Shown here: one piece after another, positions 8,923 through 17,605 of the stretch | How positions within the stretch are numbered: the stretch's first letter is position 1 | How the letters are laid out: the number at the start of each line of letters is the position of its first letter | Notes under the pieces: generated by a model | The model's input: the letters and a program-made list of their open reading frames with translations, nothing else | What the model was told of the DNA's origin: nothing | Database searches by the model: none | NCBI RefSeq assembly: GCF_000787855.1 | Contig: NZ_BBPQ01000037.1 | Location: 1 to 53,596 of the forward strand | DNA from: Streptacidiphilus anmyonensis | GTDB lineage: Bacteria > Actinomycetota > Actinomycetes > Streptomycetales > Streptomycetaceae | Length of the DNA stretch: 53,596 bases | Direction of reading: 5' to 3' | Made by a program: the position numbers and the translations under genes

Positions 8923-9717
8923 TCACTTGCCCAGCGGCAGGCCGCGGGCGGCCCAACGGCCGTCCTGGTGCTCGAGGGTGAGCGGGAGGCCGAAGCAGAG
9001 CGAGAGGTTGCGCGGCGTCAGCGTCTCCTGGATCGGGCCGGCGGCCAGCACCCTTCCCTGACGGATCATCAGCACGTGGGTGAAGCCGGGCGCGATCTCC
9101 TCGACATGGTGGGTCACCATGATCATGGCCGGGGCGACCGGGTCCTGGGCGAGCGCACCGAGGCGGCGCACCAGGTCCTCGCGGCCGCCGAGGTCGAGAC
9201 CGGCGGCGGGCTCGTCGAGCAGCAGCAGCTCCGGGTCGGTCATCAGCGCGCGGGCGATCAGGGTGCGCTTGCGCTCGCCCTCGGAGAGGGTGCCGAACCT
9301 GCGGTCGACGTAGTCGGCCATGCCGAGCAGGTCGAGCAGCAGGCGGGCGCGGGACTCGTCGGCCTGCTCGTAGGTCTCGCGCCAGTGCGCGGTCATGCCG
9401 TAGGCGGCGGTGAGCACGGTCTCCAGCACGGTCTGGCGCTTCGGCAGCTTGTCCGCCATCGCCGCGCCGGCCAGGCCGATGCGGGGGCGCAGCTCGAAGA
9501 CGTCGACGCTGCCGAGCTTGTCGCCGAGGATCGAGGCGGTGCCGGTGCTGGGGAAGAGGTAGCTCGACGCCACCTGCAGCAGCGTGGTCTTGCCGGCGCC
9601 GTTCGGTCCGAGCACGATCCAGCGCTCGCCCTCGGCGACGGACCACGACACCTGCTCCACCAGCGGGCGGCCGTCCCGGATCACGGATACGTCCACCAGC
9701 TCCAGCACGTCGCTCAT
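8923..9717 (-). CDS. ABC transporter ATP-binding protein
   Basis: A 264-residue single ATPase domain: Walker A GPNGAGKTTLL, signature LSEGERKRTLIARAL, Walker B LLLLDEPAAGLD, H-loop VTHHVEE. It resembles the YlmA/ModF-type stand-alone ATPases. No permease gene is adjacent, so the substrate is unknown and a non-transport role is possible. ATG 9717 has GAAGG eight bases upstream; an in-frame TTG at 9735 is less likely. It heads the leftward run toward 4923. Confidence 0.85.
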   Translation of the reverse strand: MSDVLELVDVSVIRDGRPLVEQVSWSVAEGERWIVLGPNGAGKTTLLQVASSYLFPSTGTASILGDKLGSVDVFELRPRIGLAGAAMADKLPKRQTVLETVLTAAYGMTAHWRETYEQADESRARLLLDLLGMADYVDRRFGTLSEGERKRTLIARALMTDPELLLLDEPAAGLDLGGREDLVRRLGALAQDPVAPAMIMVTHHVEEIAPGFTHVLMIRQGRVLAAGPIQETLTPRNLSLCFGLPLTLEHQDGRWAARGLPLGK

Positions 9718-9824
9718 TGCGTACGCCTTCCCCAAGGAAAAGAAGTCTTTCTCACGGCCGCAGCTTCGTGAGCCGGTCCAAACCTACGCCACCGAGGTGG
9801 CCGCACGCTCCGTAGGCTTGGCCC

Positions 9825-10625
9825 ATGCCGCAGACGGAAGCGCACGAAGCGTACGAAGAGCCCCGGTCCGCCCGACTTGTCGCCTGGGGCAACGCCTGGT
9901 TCGCAGGTCACGCCTCCCCCGACGACACCGCGGACGCGGTGCGCGGCGACGACGAGTCCCACGTGGTCCGCGGCCTGCCGGGCGCGGACGGCGTCGGTCT
10001 GACGCTGGCGCTGGGACGTCTGCGGACCCTGGGCGCGACGGGCCTGCGGCTGGCCCTGCCCGCTCCCGGCCACCCGCTGGGCCTGACCGGGCCCGCGGAG
10101 TTCAACGCCCGCGCCCTGGAGACCGGCGAGGCGGTCCTGGCGGTCGGCGCCCCCTGGGGCCTCGTGCCCGAGGCCCTGTGGCACGGCGCGGACCACGCCG
10201 ACGACGGGGTGCTCGCCGTGACCTGGCACGTGCTGCCGGCCAACCCCGGCTTCCCGGCGGACGTTCCCACGCTGCGCGACGCCGAGCGGGAACTGGCGGA
10301 GGGTATGCGGGAAGCGACGGAGGCACTCGTGCGCCTGGACGTCGCGGGCGCCGGCCCCGAGGTCCAGCAGGCGCTGGGTCGCCTGCGCTCACGTGACGCG
10401 GAGGCGGACGAGTTGCTGGCCCCGGGGTACCCGCCGCGGGCGGTGCGGGTCCTGCAGAGCGCGCGGCGCGTCTCCGCGCTGGTCGCGCTGGCGTCGGTGA
10501 CGGAGGGCGCGGCGGTCAGCGCGAGCGAGATGTCCCAGCGGGCGGGCGCGCTGCGGCCGTTGGAGCGGGCGGCCCGGAAGGCGAGAGTCGCCGCGTACAA
10601 CGCGGCGGTGGACGAGCCCCGTTAG
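9825..10625 (+). CDS. conserved hypothetical protein
   Basis: A 266-residue soluble protein that I recognise only as a streptomycete-type conserved hypothetical. It has no membrane segment or signal peptide, and it has an Ala/Arg/Leu-rich helical C-terminus. Start ATG 9825 lies 6 bases after a TAGGCT -10 hexamer (9813-9818) and has no ribosome-binding site, pointing to leaderless translation. It converges with the two-component operon, with only 12 bases between the stops. Confidence 0.65.
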   Translation: MPQTEAHEAYEEPRSARLVAWGNAWFAGHASPDDTADAVRGDDESHVVRGLPGADGVGLTLALGRLRTLGATGLRLALPAPGHPLGLTGPAEFNARALETGEAVLAVGAPWGLVPEALWHGADHADDGVLAVTWHVLPANPGFPADVPTLRDAERELAEGMREATEALVRLDVAGAGPEVQQALGRLRSRDAEADELLAPGYPPRAVRVLQSARRVSALVALASVTEGAAVSASEMSQRAGALRPLERAARKARVAAYNAAVDEPR

Positions 10626-10637
10626 GGGCGCGTGCGA

Positions 10638-11285
10638 CTACCTCTTGATCCCGTTGCGAACCGCCCACAGCGCCGCCTGGGTGCGGTCCTGGAGGTCCAG
10701 CTTCATCAGGATGTTGGACACGTGCGTCTTGACCGTCTTCTCCGAGAGCGTCAGCGCCCGGGCGATCTCGCGGTTGGAGCGGCCGTCCGCGATGAGGCCG
10801 AGGACCTCCTGCTCGCGCTCGGTCAGCGTGCCGCCCCGTCCCTGGGGGGCGCGGCCCGTGCCGTCCTCGGCCAGCAGCGCCTCGGCCAGCTCCGGCTGGA
10901 GCAGCACGTGTCCCGCGTGGACGCTGCGGATCGCGCCGGCGAGGGCCTCCGGGTCGACGTCCTTGTAGACGTAGCCCGCCGCGCCGGCCCTCAGCGCCGG
11001 GACCACCGTGCGGTGCTCGGTGAAGCTGGTGACCACCAGCACCTTCGCGGGGTTGCCCCGCTCCTTCAGCATCCGCAGGGCCTCAATGCCGTCCGTGCCG
11101 GGCATCTTCACGTCCATCAGGACCACGTCGGGCCGCAGCGACTCGGCGAGCTCGACGCCGTCCGCGCCGTCGCCCGCCTCGCCGACCACCTCGATGTCCG
11201 GCTGGATCTCCAGGAACGTGCGCAGGCCGCGGCGGACGACCTGGTGGTCGTCGACGAGCAGCACCTTGATGGTCGCGTCACCCAC
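10638..11285 (-). CDS. NarL/FixJ-family response regulator
   Basis: A 215-residue regulator. The receiver domain (about 6-122) has the acidic pair D12/D13, phospho-acceptor D58 (VVLMDVKMPG) and the late Lys in YVYKD. The LuxR-type DNA-binding helix-turn-helix is at about 148-212 (LTEREQEVLGLIADGRSNREIA, then LSEKTVKTHVSNIL). Its GTG start overlaps the kinase stop by 8 bases, so the two are translationally coupled. Target genes are not evident from the sequence. Confidence 0.93.
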   Translation of the reverse strand: MGDATIKVLLVDDHQVVRRGLRTFLEIQPDIEVVGEAGDGADGVELAESLRPDVVLMDVKMPGTDGIEALRMLKERGNPAKVLVVTSFTEHRTVVPALRAGAAGYVYKDVDPEALAGAIRSVHAGHVLLQPELAEALLAEDGTGRAPQGRGGTLTEREQEVLGLIADGRSNREIARALTLSEKTVKTHVSNILMKLDLQDRTQAALWAVRNGIKR

Positions 11286-12480
11286 CGGGGACCTCCAGTT
11301 CCACCACGGTCCCCGCTCCCGGGGACGATTCGATGTCGAGCGAGCCGCCGACGCTCGCGGCCCGGTCGCGCATGGAGACCAGGCCCAGGTGGCGGCCCGC
11401 GCGGCGGGTGCCCTCGGGGTCGAAGCCCCTGCCGTCGTCCGTGACGCGCAGCCGCGCGCCGCGGCCGGAGCCCTGCGGGCCGGGGACGCTGCGCAGTTCG
11501 ACGGAGACGGACGACGCGCCCGAGTGGCGCAGGGCGTTGTGCAGGGCCTCCTGGGCGACGCGCAGCACGGCCTCCTCCTGCGCGGCGGGCAGCGCGGCGA
11601 CGCGGTCGTGGGCGAAGACGACGCGCGCGGTGTGGGCGCGGTTCAGCACCTCGACCTGGGAGGCGAGGGTGGGCAACAGGCCGTCCTCGTCGAGCGCGGC
11701 GGGGCGCAGTTCGACGACGACGCTGCGCAGTTCCTCCGCCGCCTCGGCGGCGAGACGGGAGACCTCCGCGAGCTCGGCGCGGGCGCGGGCCGGGTCGCGG
11801 TCGACGAGCGCGGCCGCGGCCTGCGCGGTCAGGCGCAGCGAGAACAGCTTCTGGGAGACGGCGTCGTGCAGCTCGTGCGCGATCCGGGCGCGCTCCCCGA
11901 CCAGGGTGAGCTCGCGACTGCGCTCGTACAGGCGGGCGTTGACCAGCGCGAGCGCGGCGTGCGCGGCGAGGATGCGCAGCAGTTCCTCGTCGTGCGCGGT
12001 GAAGCGGTCGCGGCCCACGGGGTTGGCCAGGAAAAGGGCCCCGAGGATCCCGTCGGCGTCCTGGATCGGGACGCCGAGGAAGGCGTGCATGTCCGGGTGG
12101 GCGCCGGGCCAGCCGCCGAAGCGCTCGTCGGCGCGGACGTCGTCGAGGCGGGTGGGCTCCTGCTCGTGCAGCATCGCGAAGAGGATGCCGTGCTGCCGGG
12201 GCAGCGGACCGATGGCACGCCACTGCGCCTCGCTGACGCCGTCGACGACGAACTGGGCGAAGCCGCCGTGGTCGTCCGGGACGCCGAGGGCGGCGTACTC
12301 GGCGCCGACGAGGGTGCGCGCGGAGGTGACGATGCGCTGAAGCACCTCGCGGACCTCCAGATGGCGGCTCATCGCGAGGACGGCGGCGCTGATCGCCTCG
12401 ATCCCGCCGAGGCAGGGATCGCCTGGCGCGCCCCTGTCGGCATCGGCCCCGCCCGGCGGCGGACACGCGTTCGTCGACAT
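11278..12480 (-). CDS. GAF-domain sensor histidine kinase
   Basis: A 400-residue soluble kinase. A GAF domain covers about 28-182, a HisKA_3 dimerisation helix carries ERARIAHELHD with probable phospho-His H205, and an HATPase_c domain ends with VTDDGRGFDPEG and GLVSMRDRA. There are no membrane segments, so the input is probably cytoplasmic. The GAF domain lacks an obvious Cys cluster, and its ligand is unknown. The response regulator gene overlaps its 3' end by 8 bases. Confidence 0.9.
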   Translation of the reverse strand: MSTNACPPPGGADADRGAPGDPCLGGIEAISAAVLAMSRHLEVREVLQRIVTSARTLVGAEYAALGVPDDHGGFAQFVVDGVSEAQWRAIGPLPRQHGILFAMLHEQEPTRLDDVRADERFGGWPGAHPDMHAFLGVPIQDADGILGALFLANPVGRDRFTAHDEELLRILAAHAALALVNARLYERSRELTLVGERARIAHELHDAVSQKLFSLRLTAQAAAALVDRDPARARAELAEVSRLAAEAAEELRSVVVELRPAALDEDGLLPTLASQVEVLNRAHTARVVFAHDRVAALPAAQEEAVLRVAQEALHNALRHSGASSVSVELRSVPGPQGSGRGARLRVTDDGRGFDPEGTRRAGRHLGLVSMRDRAASVGGSLDIESSPGAGTVVELEVPGG

Positions 12481-12685
12481 GCCGTCACCGTACCGCCCGG
12501 TGATCGCGAAGGCATCGGACGTGGGGTGGTGAGGACCAGGGCCCGGGTCCTAGGTCCAAGGGACCCGGCCTGCGGCGGCTTGTGGCCGAGGTGGGCAGGA
12601 CCGCGGGCGGCCTAGCTTCGGCGGTGTCGGCAGGTGCACGGAGGCCGGCTGTGGAACACACGGTGAGCGCACGGGAGGAAAGGCC

Positions 12686-13471
12686 ATGGCAGTCGCCATT
12701 GTGACGGGGGCGTCGCGCGGACTGGGCCGGGCACTGGCGCTGGCGCTGGCCGAGCGCGGCTGGGAGGTCGTCGTCGACGGGCGCGGCGCGGAGGCGCTGG
12801 ACGGGCTCGCAGCCGGTCGGCCGCGGATCCACGCGGTCGCGGGCGACGTCACGGACACCTGGCACCGCACCGCGCTGGTCACCACCGCGGCCGACCTGGG
12901 CGGGGTGGACCTGCTGGTCAACAACGCGGGAGTGCTGGGCGGCCGGGGGCTCGCCGCGGTGGCGGACCTGTCGTTGGCGGAGCTGCGCCGGGCGTTCGAG
13001 GTCAACGTGCTGGCGCCGCTGGGGCTGCTCCAGGAGACGCTGCCGCTGCTGCGGGCCTCCGGCGGGGCGGTGCTCAACATCAGCTCGGACGCGGCCGTCG
13101 AGGCGTATCCGACGTGGGGCGGCTACGGCGCGACGAAGGCAGCGTTGGAGGCGCTGTCGGGCTCGCTCGCCGCCGAGCTCGCCGCCGAGCCCGCTGAGGA
13201 GGCCGCGCACGAGACCGCGGACGGGCAGCGGGCGGTGCGGGTGTGGTGGGTGGACCCGGGCGAGATGGACACCGCGATGTACCGGGCGGCGGACGCTGCC
13301 GCGGCCGCCGAGGCGCCGCGTCCGGAGGAGGGCGCGGTGCCGGGCCTGCTGGCGCTGCTCGACGCCCGCCCGCCGAGCGGCCGCTACACGGCGGCGGGCC
13401 TCGTCGCCGAGCACGGCACGGCGGCAGAACCGACGGTCTCGAACGTGGTGGGGACGGAGGCGGCACGGTGA
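12686..13471 (+). CDS. short-chain dehydrogenase/reductase
   Basis: A 261-residue classical-type SDR. The nucleotide-binding motif is TGASRGLG, followed by NNAG (LLVNNAGVL), a catalytic Ser in LNISSDAA and the YxxxK motif YGATK. ATG 12686 has a strong GGAGGAAAGG site. Its stop overlaps the start of the QueA-like gene by four bases (GTGA), so the two proteins are probably made together. Substrate unknown. Confidence 0.88.
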   Translation: MAVAIVTGASRGLGRALALALAERGWEVVVDGRGAEALDGLAAGRPRIHAVAGDVTDTWHRTALVTTAADLGGVDLLVNNAGVLGGRGLAAVADLSLAELRRAFEVNVLAPLGLLQETLPLLRASGGAVLNISSDAAVEAYPTWGGYGATKAALEALSGSLAAELAAEPAEEAAHETADGQRAVRVWWVDPGEMDTAMYRAADAAAAAEAPRPEEGAVPGLLALLDARPPSGRYTAAGLVAEHGTAAEPTVSNVVGTEAAR

Positions 13472-14667
13472 CGGGGACGGTGGCGGGAACAGGAGCAGCG
13501 CCGGGGACGGGGACTTGGACGAGGACGGGGACTTGGACGAGGACGAGGACGGCCGAGGTGGCGACGGCGGACGACGCCGGGTTCGTGGACGGGCTGGGCG
13601 ACTGGGAGCTGCCGGCCGAGCTGGAGGCCGCCGCGCCGCCGGAGGAGCGCGGCGCGAGCGGACGCGACGACGTACGGCTGCTGGTCGCCGAGGGTCCGCG
13701 CGACGCGGCCCCGCGGATCGGGCACCACGCCTTCCGTGAGCTTCCGTCCCTGCTGCGGCCGGGCGACGTGCTGGTGGTCAACACCTCCGCGACGCTGCCG
13801 GCGGCGGTGGACGGCCGGATCACCGAGACCGGCGAGCCGGTGGTGGTGCATTTCTCGACGCGGCGCAGCGAGAGCGAGTGGGTGGTCGAGCTGCGGTCGC
13901 CCGACGGTCACGGCACCACCCGTCAGCGCGCGCACGACGGCGCGCTGGTGACGGTCCGGCTGACCGGAGGAGCCCGAGTGGGCCTCCTCTCGCGGCTGGG
14001 GGACCGGGCCGGGGGTTCGAGCCGGCTGTGGCGGGCGTGCTTCGGCGCGTCGGAGCCGCTGGCGTACCTGGCCCGGTACGGGCGGCCGATCCGGTACTCC
14101 TACACCAGTGCCGACCGATCGCTGGCCGCGTACCAGACCGTGTTCGCCGAACCGGTGGCCTCCGCGGGGGCGGGGAGCGCGGAGATGCCGAGCGCGGCGC
14201 GGCCGTTCACGGCGGAGCTGGTGACCCGGCTGGTGAGCCGGGGCGTGCTGGTCGTTCCGATCACCCTGCACACGGGCGTCGCCTCGGTGGAGTCGCACGA
14301 GCCGCCGTGCGCGGAGTGGTTCGAGGTGCCGGAGGCGACGGCCCGGGTGGTCAACGCCGCGCGGGCGGCGGGATCGCGGGTGGTGGCGGTCGGCACGACC
14401 GCGGTGCGGGCGTTGGAGTCGGCGACGGACGACGACGGCACGGTCCGGGCCCGCTCGGGCTGGACCGAGCTGGTGATCACCCCGGAGCGCGGGGTGCGCG
14501 CGGTGGACGGGCTGCTGACCGGCTTTCACGAGCCGCGCGCCTCGCACCTGATGATGCTGGAGGCCGTGGGCGGCCGTCCGCTGCTGGACCGCAGCTACGC
14601 GGAGGCCCTGCGTGAGGGCTACCTCTGGCACGAGTTCGGGGATCTGCATCTGATCTTGTCCCGGTAG
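13468..14667 (+). CDS. QueA-like protein (SAM:tRNA ribosyltransferase-isomerase family)
   Basis: A 399-residue protein, longer than typical QueA (about 340-350). Family features include HHAFRELPSLLRPGDVLVVNTSATLPAAV near the start, RPFTAELVTRL, ITLHTGVASV and the C-terminal FHEPRASHLMMLEA with YLWHEFGD. True QueA adds the epoxycyclopentane unit in queuosine synthesis. No tgt, queG or other queuosine gene is in the window, and it is coupled to an SDR, so another substrate is plausible. The first 30 residues are Thr/Gly/Trp repeats encoded by an 18-bp tandem duplication; a start downstream is possible. Confidence 0.75.
   Translation: MTGTVAGTGAAPGTGTWTRTGTWTRTRTAEVATADDAGFVDGLGDWELPAELEAAAPPEERGASGRDDVRLLVAEGPRDAAPRIGHHAFRELPSLLRPGDVLVVNTSATLPAAVDGRITETGEPVVVHFSTRRSESEWVVELRSPDGHGTTRQRAHDGALVTVRLTGGARVGLLSRLGDRAGGSSRLWRACFGASEPLAYLARYGRPIRYSYTSADRSLAAYQTVFAEPVASAGAGSAEMPSAARPFTAELVTRLVSRGVLVVPITLHTGVASVESHEPPCAEWFEVPEATARVVNAARAAGSRVVAVGTTAVRALESATDDDGTVRARSGWTELVITPERGVRAVDGLLTGFHEPRASHLMMLEAVGGRPLLDRSYAEALREGYLWHEFGDLHLILSR
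13509..13550 (+). repeat. 18-bp tandem repeat inside the QueA-like gene
   Basis: Two exact 18-base copies (13509-13526 and 13527-13544) followed by a partial third encode the repeated peptide GTWTRT near the N-terminus. The repeat is a multiple of three, so the frame is kept. It may be replication slippage in a dispensable N-terminal extension. Confidence 0.85.
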
Positions 14668-14669
14668 AG

Positions 14670-14708
14670 ACGGCGAGGGCGGGGACCGTCGGTCCCCGCC
14701 CTCGCCGT
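14670..14708. terminator. bidirectional hairpin terminator
   Basis: A perfect inverted repeat: 14671-14688 pairs with 14690-14707 around one central T, and one more A-T pair closes it. It sits between the convergent QueA-like and FHA/ABC genes, so it can end both transcripts. Confidence 0.85.
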
Positions 14709-14729
14709 GTCTACCGCGCCGTCGCCGGA

Positions 14730-17405
14730 TCAGCGGCTGCGCATGACCTCAGGCTCGTGGCGGCGCAGCAGGCGGGCGACCAGGACGCTGCAGATCACGC
14801 CGAGCAGCACCAGCACGCCCACGTCGATGCCCCACTGGGTGACCGTGTGCGTCCACAGCGAGTCCGTGGTGGGCTTGCCGTCCGAGCCGAGGCCCTGGAT
14901 CTGCAGCAGGTTGATGGACGCCGCCTGGGCCGCGACCGCCCAACGGGACGGGACCAGCCAGGCGAGCTGCTCCATGCCGGGCTGGCCGGCGACCTGGATC
15001 AGCGAACCGCAGAAGACGACCTGGATGATCGCGATGAGCACCAGCAGCGGCATGGTCTTCTCGGCCGTCTTCACCAGCGCGGAGATGACCAGGCCGAGCG
15101 TCATCGAGGTGATGCCGAGCAGCATCACGACCAGGACCAGCTCGGGCAGCGCCGTACCGGAGATCAGCAGACCGGAGCTGGGCAGCTTGCGCGGCAGCAG
15201 ACCGATCATGGCGACCATGACCGACTGCACCGCGGTGATCGCGCCCAGCACGATGATCTTCGAGGCGACGTACGCGGAGCGGGAGAGGCCGACGGCGCGT
15301 TCGCGCTCGTAGATCACCCGTTCCTTGATCAGCTCGCGGACCGCGTTCGCAGCGCCGGTGAGGGAGGCGCTGACGGCGAGGAGCAGCAGGACGGTCGCCG
15401 CGTCGTGGTTGCCCGCCTGCGGCGGATCGGAGGGGCCGAGGCCGAACTTGGCCGGGATCGCGGCGCTCATCGCACCCATGATCAGCGGCAGCGCGAACAG
15501 CAGCGCGACATAGCCGCGGTCGGCGGCGATGACCGAGATGTAGCGGCGGACCAGGGTGGACAGCTGCGAGCCCCAGCTCTGCTGCTTGGGCGGCTGCGTC
15601 TGGTGCTGCTGTATCCCCGCGGACTGGGCCTGCACGGCGTCGACGTCCGCCGCGTACATCTGGAAGTGCACCGAGCCGCGGAAGCGGCCGCCCCAGTCGT
15701 GCTCGGCGTGGTTCTCGAAGGCCTGGAAGACGTCCGCCCAGGTCTCGCACTGGAAGAAGTGCAGGGCCTCCTTCGGCGGGCCGAAGTACGCCACCGAGCC
15801 GCCCGGCGCCATCACCAGCAGGCGGTCGCAGAGGGCGAGTTCGGCCACCGAGTGGGTGACGACCAGGACGGTGCGGCCCTCGTCGGCCAGGTCGCGCAGC
15901 ATCTTCATGACGTCGCGGTCCATGCCCGGGTCCAGACCCGAGGTCGGCTCGTCCAGGAAGATCAGCGACGGCTTGGTCAGCAGCTCCAGCGCGACGGAGA
16001 CGCGCTTGCGCTGACCGCCGGAGAGCGCGGTGATGCGGTTGTCGGCGCGCTTCTCCAGGTGCAGCTCGACGAGCACCTCGTCGACGCGGCGCTGGCGCTC
16101 GGCCTTCTCGGTGTCGCCGGGGAAGCGCAGCTCGGCCGCGTACTCCAGAGCGGTGCGGACGGTCAGCTGCGAGTGCAGGATGTCGTCCTGCGGCACCAGG
16201 CCGATGCGCTGGCGCAGCTCGGCGAACTGCTTGTAGAGGTTGCGGCCGTCGTAGAGGACGTCGCCGCGGTCGGCGGGGCGGTAGCCGGTCAGCGCGCGCA
16301 GCAGCGTCGACTTGCCGGAACCGGAGGGGCCGATCACCCCGATGAGGGACTTCTCCGGCACCGCGAAGCTGACGTCGTTGAGCAGGATCTTCTTCTGACC
16401 CTTGTGCTCGACCTCGACGGTCAGGTGGCGGGCGGAGAAGGAGACCTCACCGGTGTCGACGAACTCCTCGAGCCGGTCGCCCACCAGACGGAAGGTGGAG
16501 TGGCCGACGCCGACGATGTCCTGGGCGGTGAGCACCTGACGGGCGATCGGCTGGCCGTTGAGGTAGGTGCCGTTGTGGCTCTCGAGGTCGACGATCTCGT
16601 AGCGGCCGTCGGTGAGCTGGCGCAGCTCGGCGTGGTGGCGGGAGACCTGGAGGTCGGAGACGACCAGGTCGTTGTCGAGACCGCGGCCGATGCGGATGGT
16701 CTTCAGACCGGCCGTCAGGTTGCGCACCATGGTGGGGTTGCGCGCGCCGTAGAGGGGGTCGACGACGCCCTGCTGGCCCGATCCGGAGCCCGAGCCTGGG
16801 ACCTGGGACGGCGTCTGGTAGCCCTGGCCGGCGGCCGGGTAGCCGGAGGCCGCGCTCTGCTGCTGCGGGAACCCCTGCTGCTGGGCGGGCTGCTGGTACG
16901 GCTGGGGCTGTTGGGGCTGCTGCTGGGCGTACCCACCCTGCTGCTGGTACGACTGGGGCTGCTGGGGCTGCTGCTGGTAGCCGGCCTGCTGGGGCGTCCC
17001 CTGCTGCGGCACCTGTCCGGGCTGGACGCGTGCGGTCCGCTGGTCGTGCCAGTCGGTGCCCGGCGCCTGCCCCGGCTGGGCGGCCGGCACCTGGCTGGGC
17101 ACGCCCGCGAAGCTGAGCCGCGGTCCGTTCTCAGCGTTGCCGAGGGTGATCACCGCGCCGTCGCCCAGGTAGGCCTGGTTGGTGCGACGGCCGTCCTGGA
17201 ACGTGCCGTTGGTGCTGCCCAGGTCCTGGAAGAGCCAGGCGTTGCCCGCGAACGAGATGGTCGCGTGCTGCCACGACACCCGTGCGTCGTTGATCGTGAA
17301 ATCACACTGCGGGTTGCGACCCACACTGTACGTACGCCCCGGCTCCAGCGTGGACCGCTGTCCGTTGAGTTCAAGTACCAGCTGCGGCACTGTTGCCTGC
17401 CCCAC
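14730..17405 (-). CDS. FHA-FHA-ABC transporter fusion, Rv1747-like
   Basis: An 891-residue exporter-type protein. FHA domain 1 covers about 7-100 (YSVGRNPQCD, WQHATI, STNGTF). A Gln/Pro/Tyr-rich linker runs to about 215. FHA domain 2 is at about 225-310 (IGRGLDNDLVVSDLQVSRHHAEL, SHNGTYLNG). The ABC domain follows (Walker A GPSGSGKSTLL, signature LSGGQRKRV, Walker B LIFLDEPTSGLD), then an ABC-2 membrane domain of about six helices from about 620. FHA domains read phospho-Thr, so a Ser/Thr kinase should control it, as with mycobacterial Rv1747 and PknF. GTG 17405 has GGGGGAA seven bases upstream; GTG 17390 is the alternative. Confidence 0.88.
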   Translation of the reverse strand: MGQATVPQLVLELNGQRSTLEPGRTYSVGRNPQCDFTINDARVSWQHATISFAGNAWLFQDLGSTNGTFQDGRRTNQAYLGDGAVITLGNAENGPRLSFAGVPSQVPAAQPGQAPGTDWHDQRTARVQPGQVPQQGTPQQAGYQQQPQQPQSYQQQGGYAQQQPQQPQPYQQPAQQQGFPQQQSAASGYPAAGQGYQTPSQVPGSGSGSGQQGVVDPLYGARNPTMVRNLTAGLKTIRIGRGLDNDLVVSDLQVSRHHAELRQLTDGRYEIVDLESHNGTYLNGQPIARQVLTAQDIVGVGHSTFRLVGDRLEEFVDTGEVSFSARHLTVEVEHKGQKKILLNDVSFAVPEKSLIGVIGPSGSGKSTLLRALTGYRPADRGDVLYDGRNLYKQFAELRQRIGLVPQDDILHSQLTVRTALEYAAELRFPGDTEKAERQRRVDEVLVELHLEKRADNRITALSGGQRKRVSVALELLTKPSLIFLDEPTSGLDPGMDRDVMKMLRDLADEGRTVLVVTHSVAELALCDRLLVMAPGGSVAYFGPPKEALHFFQCETWADVFQAFENHAEHDWGGRFRGSVHFQMYAADVDAVQAQSAGIQQHQTQPPKQQSWGSQLSTLVRRYISVIAADRGYVALLFALPLIMGAMSAAIPAKFGLGPSDPPQAGNHDAATVLLLLAVSASLTGAANAVRELIKERVIYERERAVGLSRSAYVASKIIVLGAITAVQSVMVAMIGLLPRKLPSSGLLISGTALPELVLVVMLLGITSMTLGLVISALVKTAEKTMPLLVLIAIIQVVFCGSLIQVAGQPGMEQLAWLVPSRWAVAAQAASINLLQIQGLGSDGKPTTDSLWTHTVTQWGIDVGVLVLLGVICSVLVARLLRRHEPEVMRSR

Positions 17406-17605
17406 GATGTAGTTCCCCCGAGGTTGCCCCGCCCTTGCCAGGGCAGTGTAGGGATGCCGAACGACTGGGGGAATCATTCCAGCTCGGTCACCGAACGCAG
17501 AACCGGAACCGTGTTGCTGACGCCGGACCGTGACCGTGTGGCAACCTGACGCCTGGGGGCGGACGTTGCCGGTCGTTCGCGTGACGCACTGGGATGGTGG
17601 ACGAG

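Noticed and set aside
9718-9735. Earlier TTG start for the ABC ATPase
   Set aside because: ATG 9717 has GAAGG eight bases upstream; TTG does not improve it.
14757-17549. 930-residue open frame on the plus strand
   Set aside because: It is antisense to the FHA/ABC gene, a common artefact of high third-position GC.
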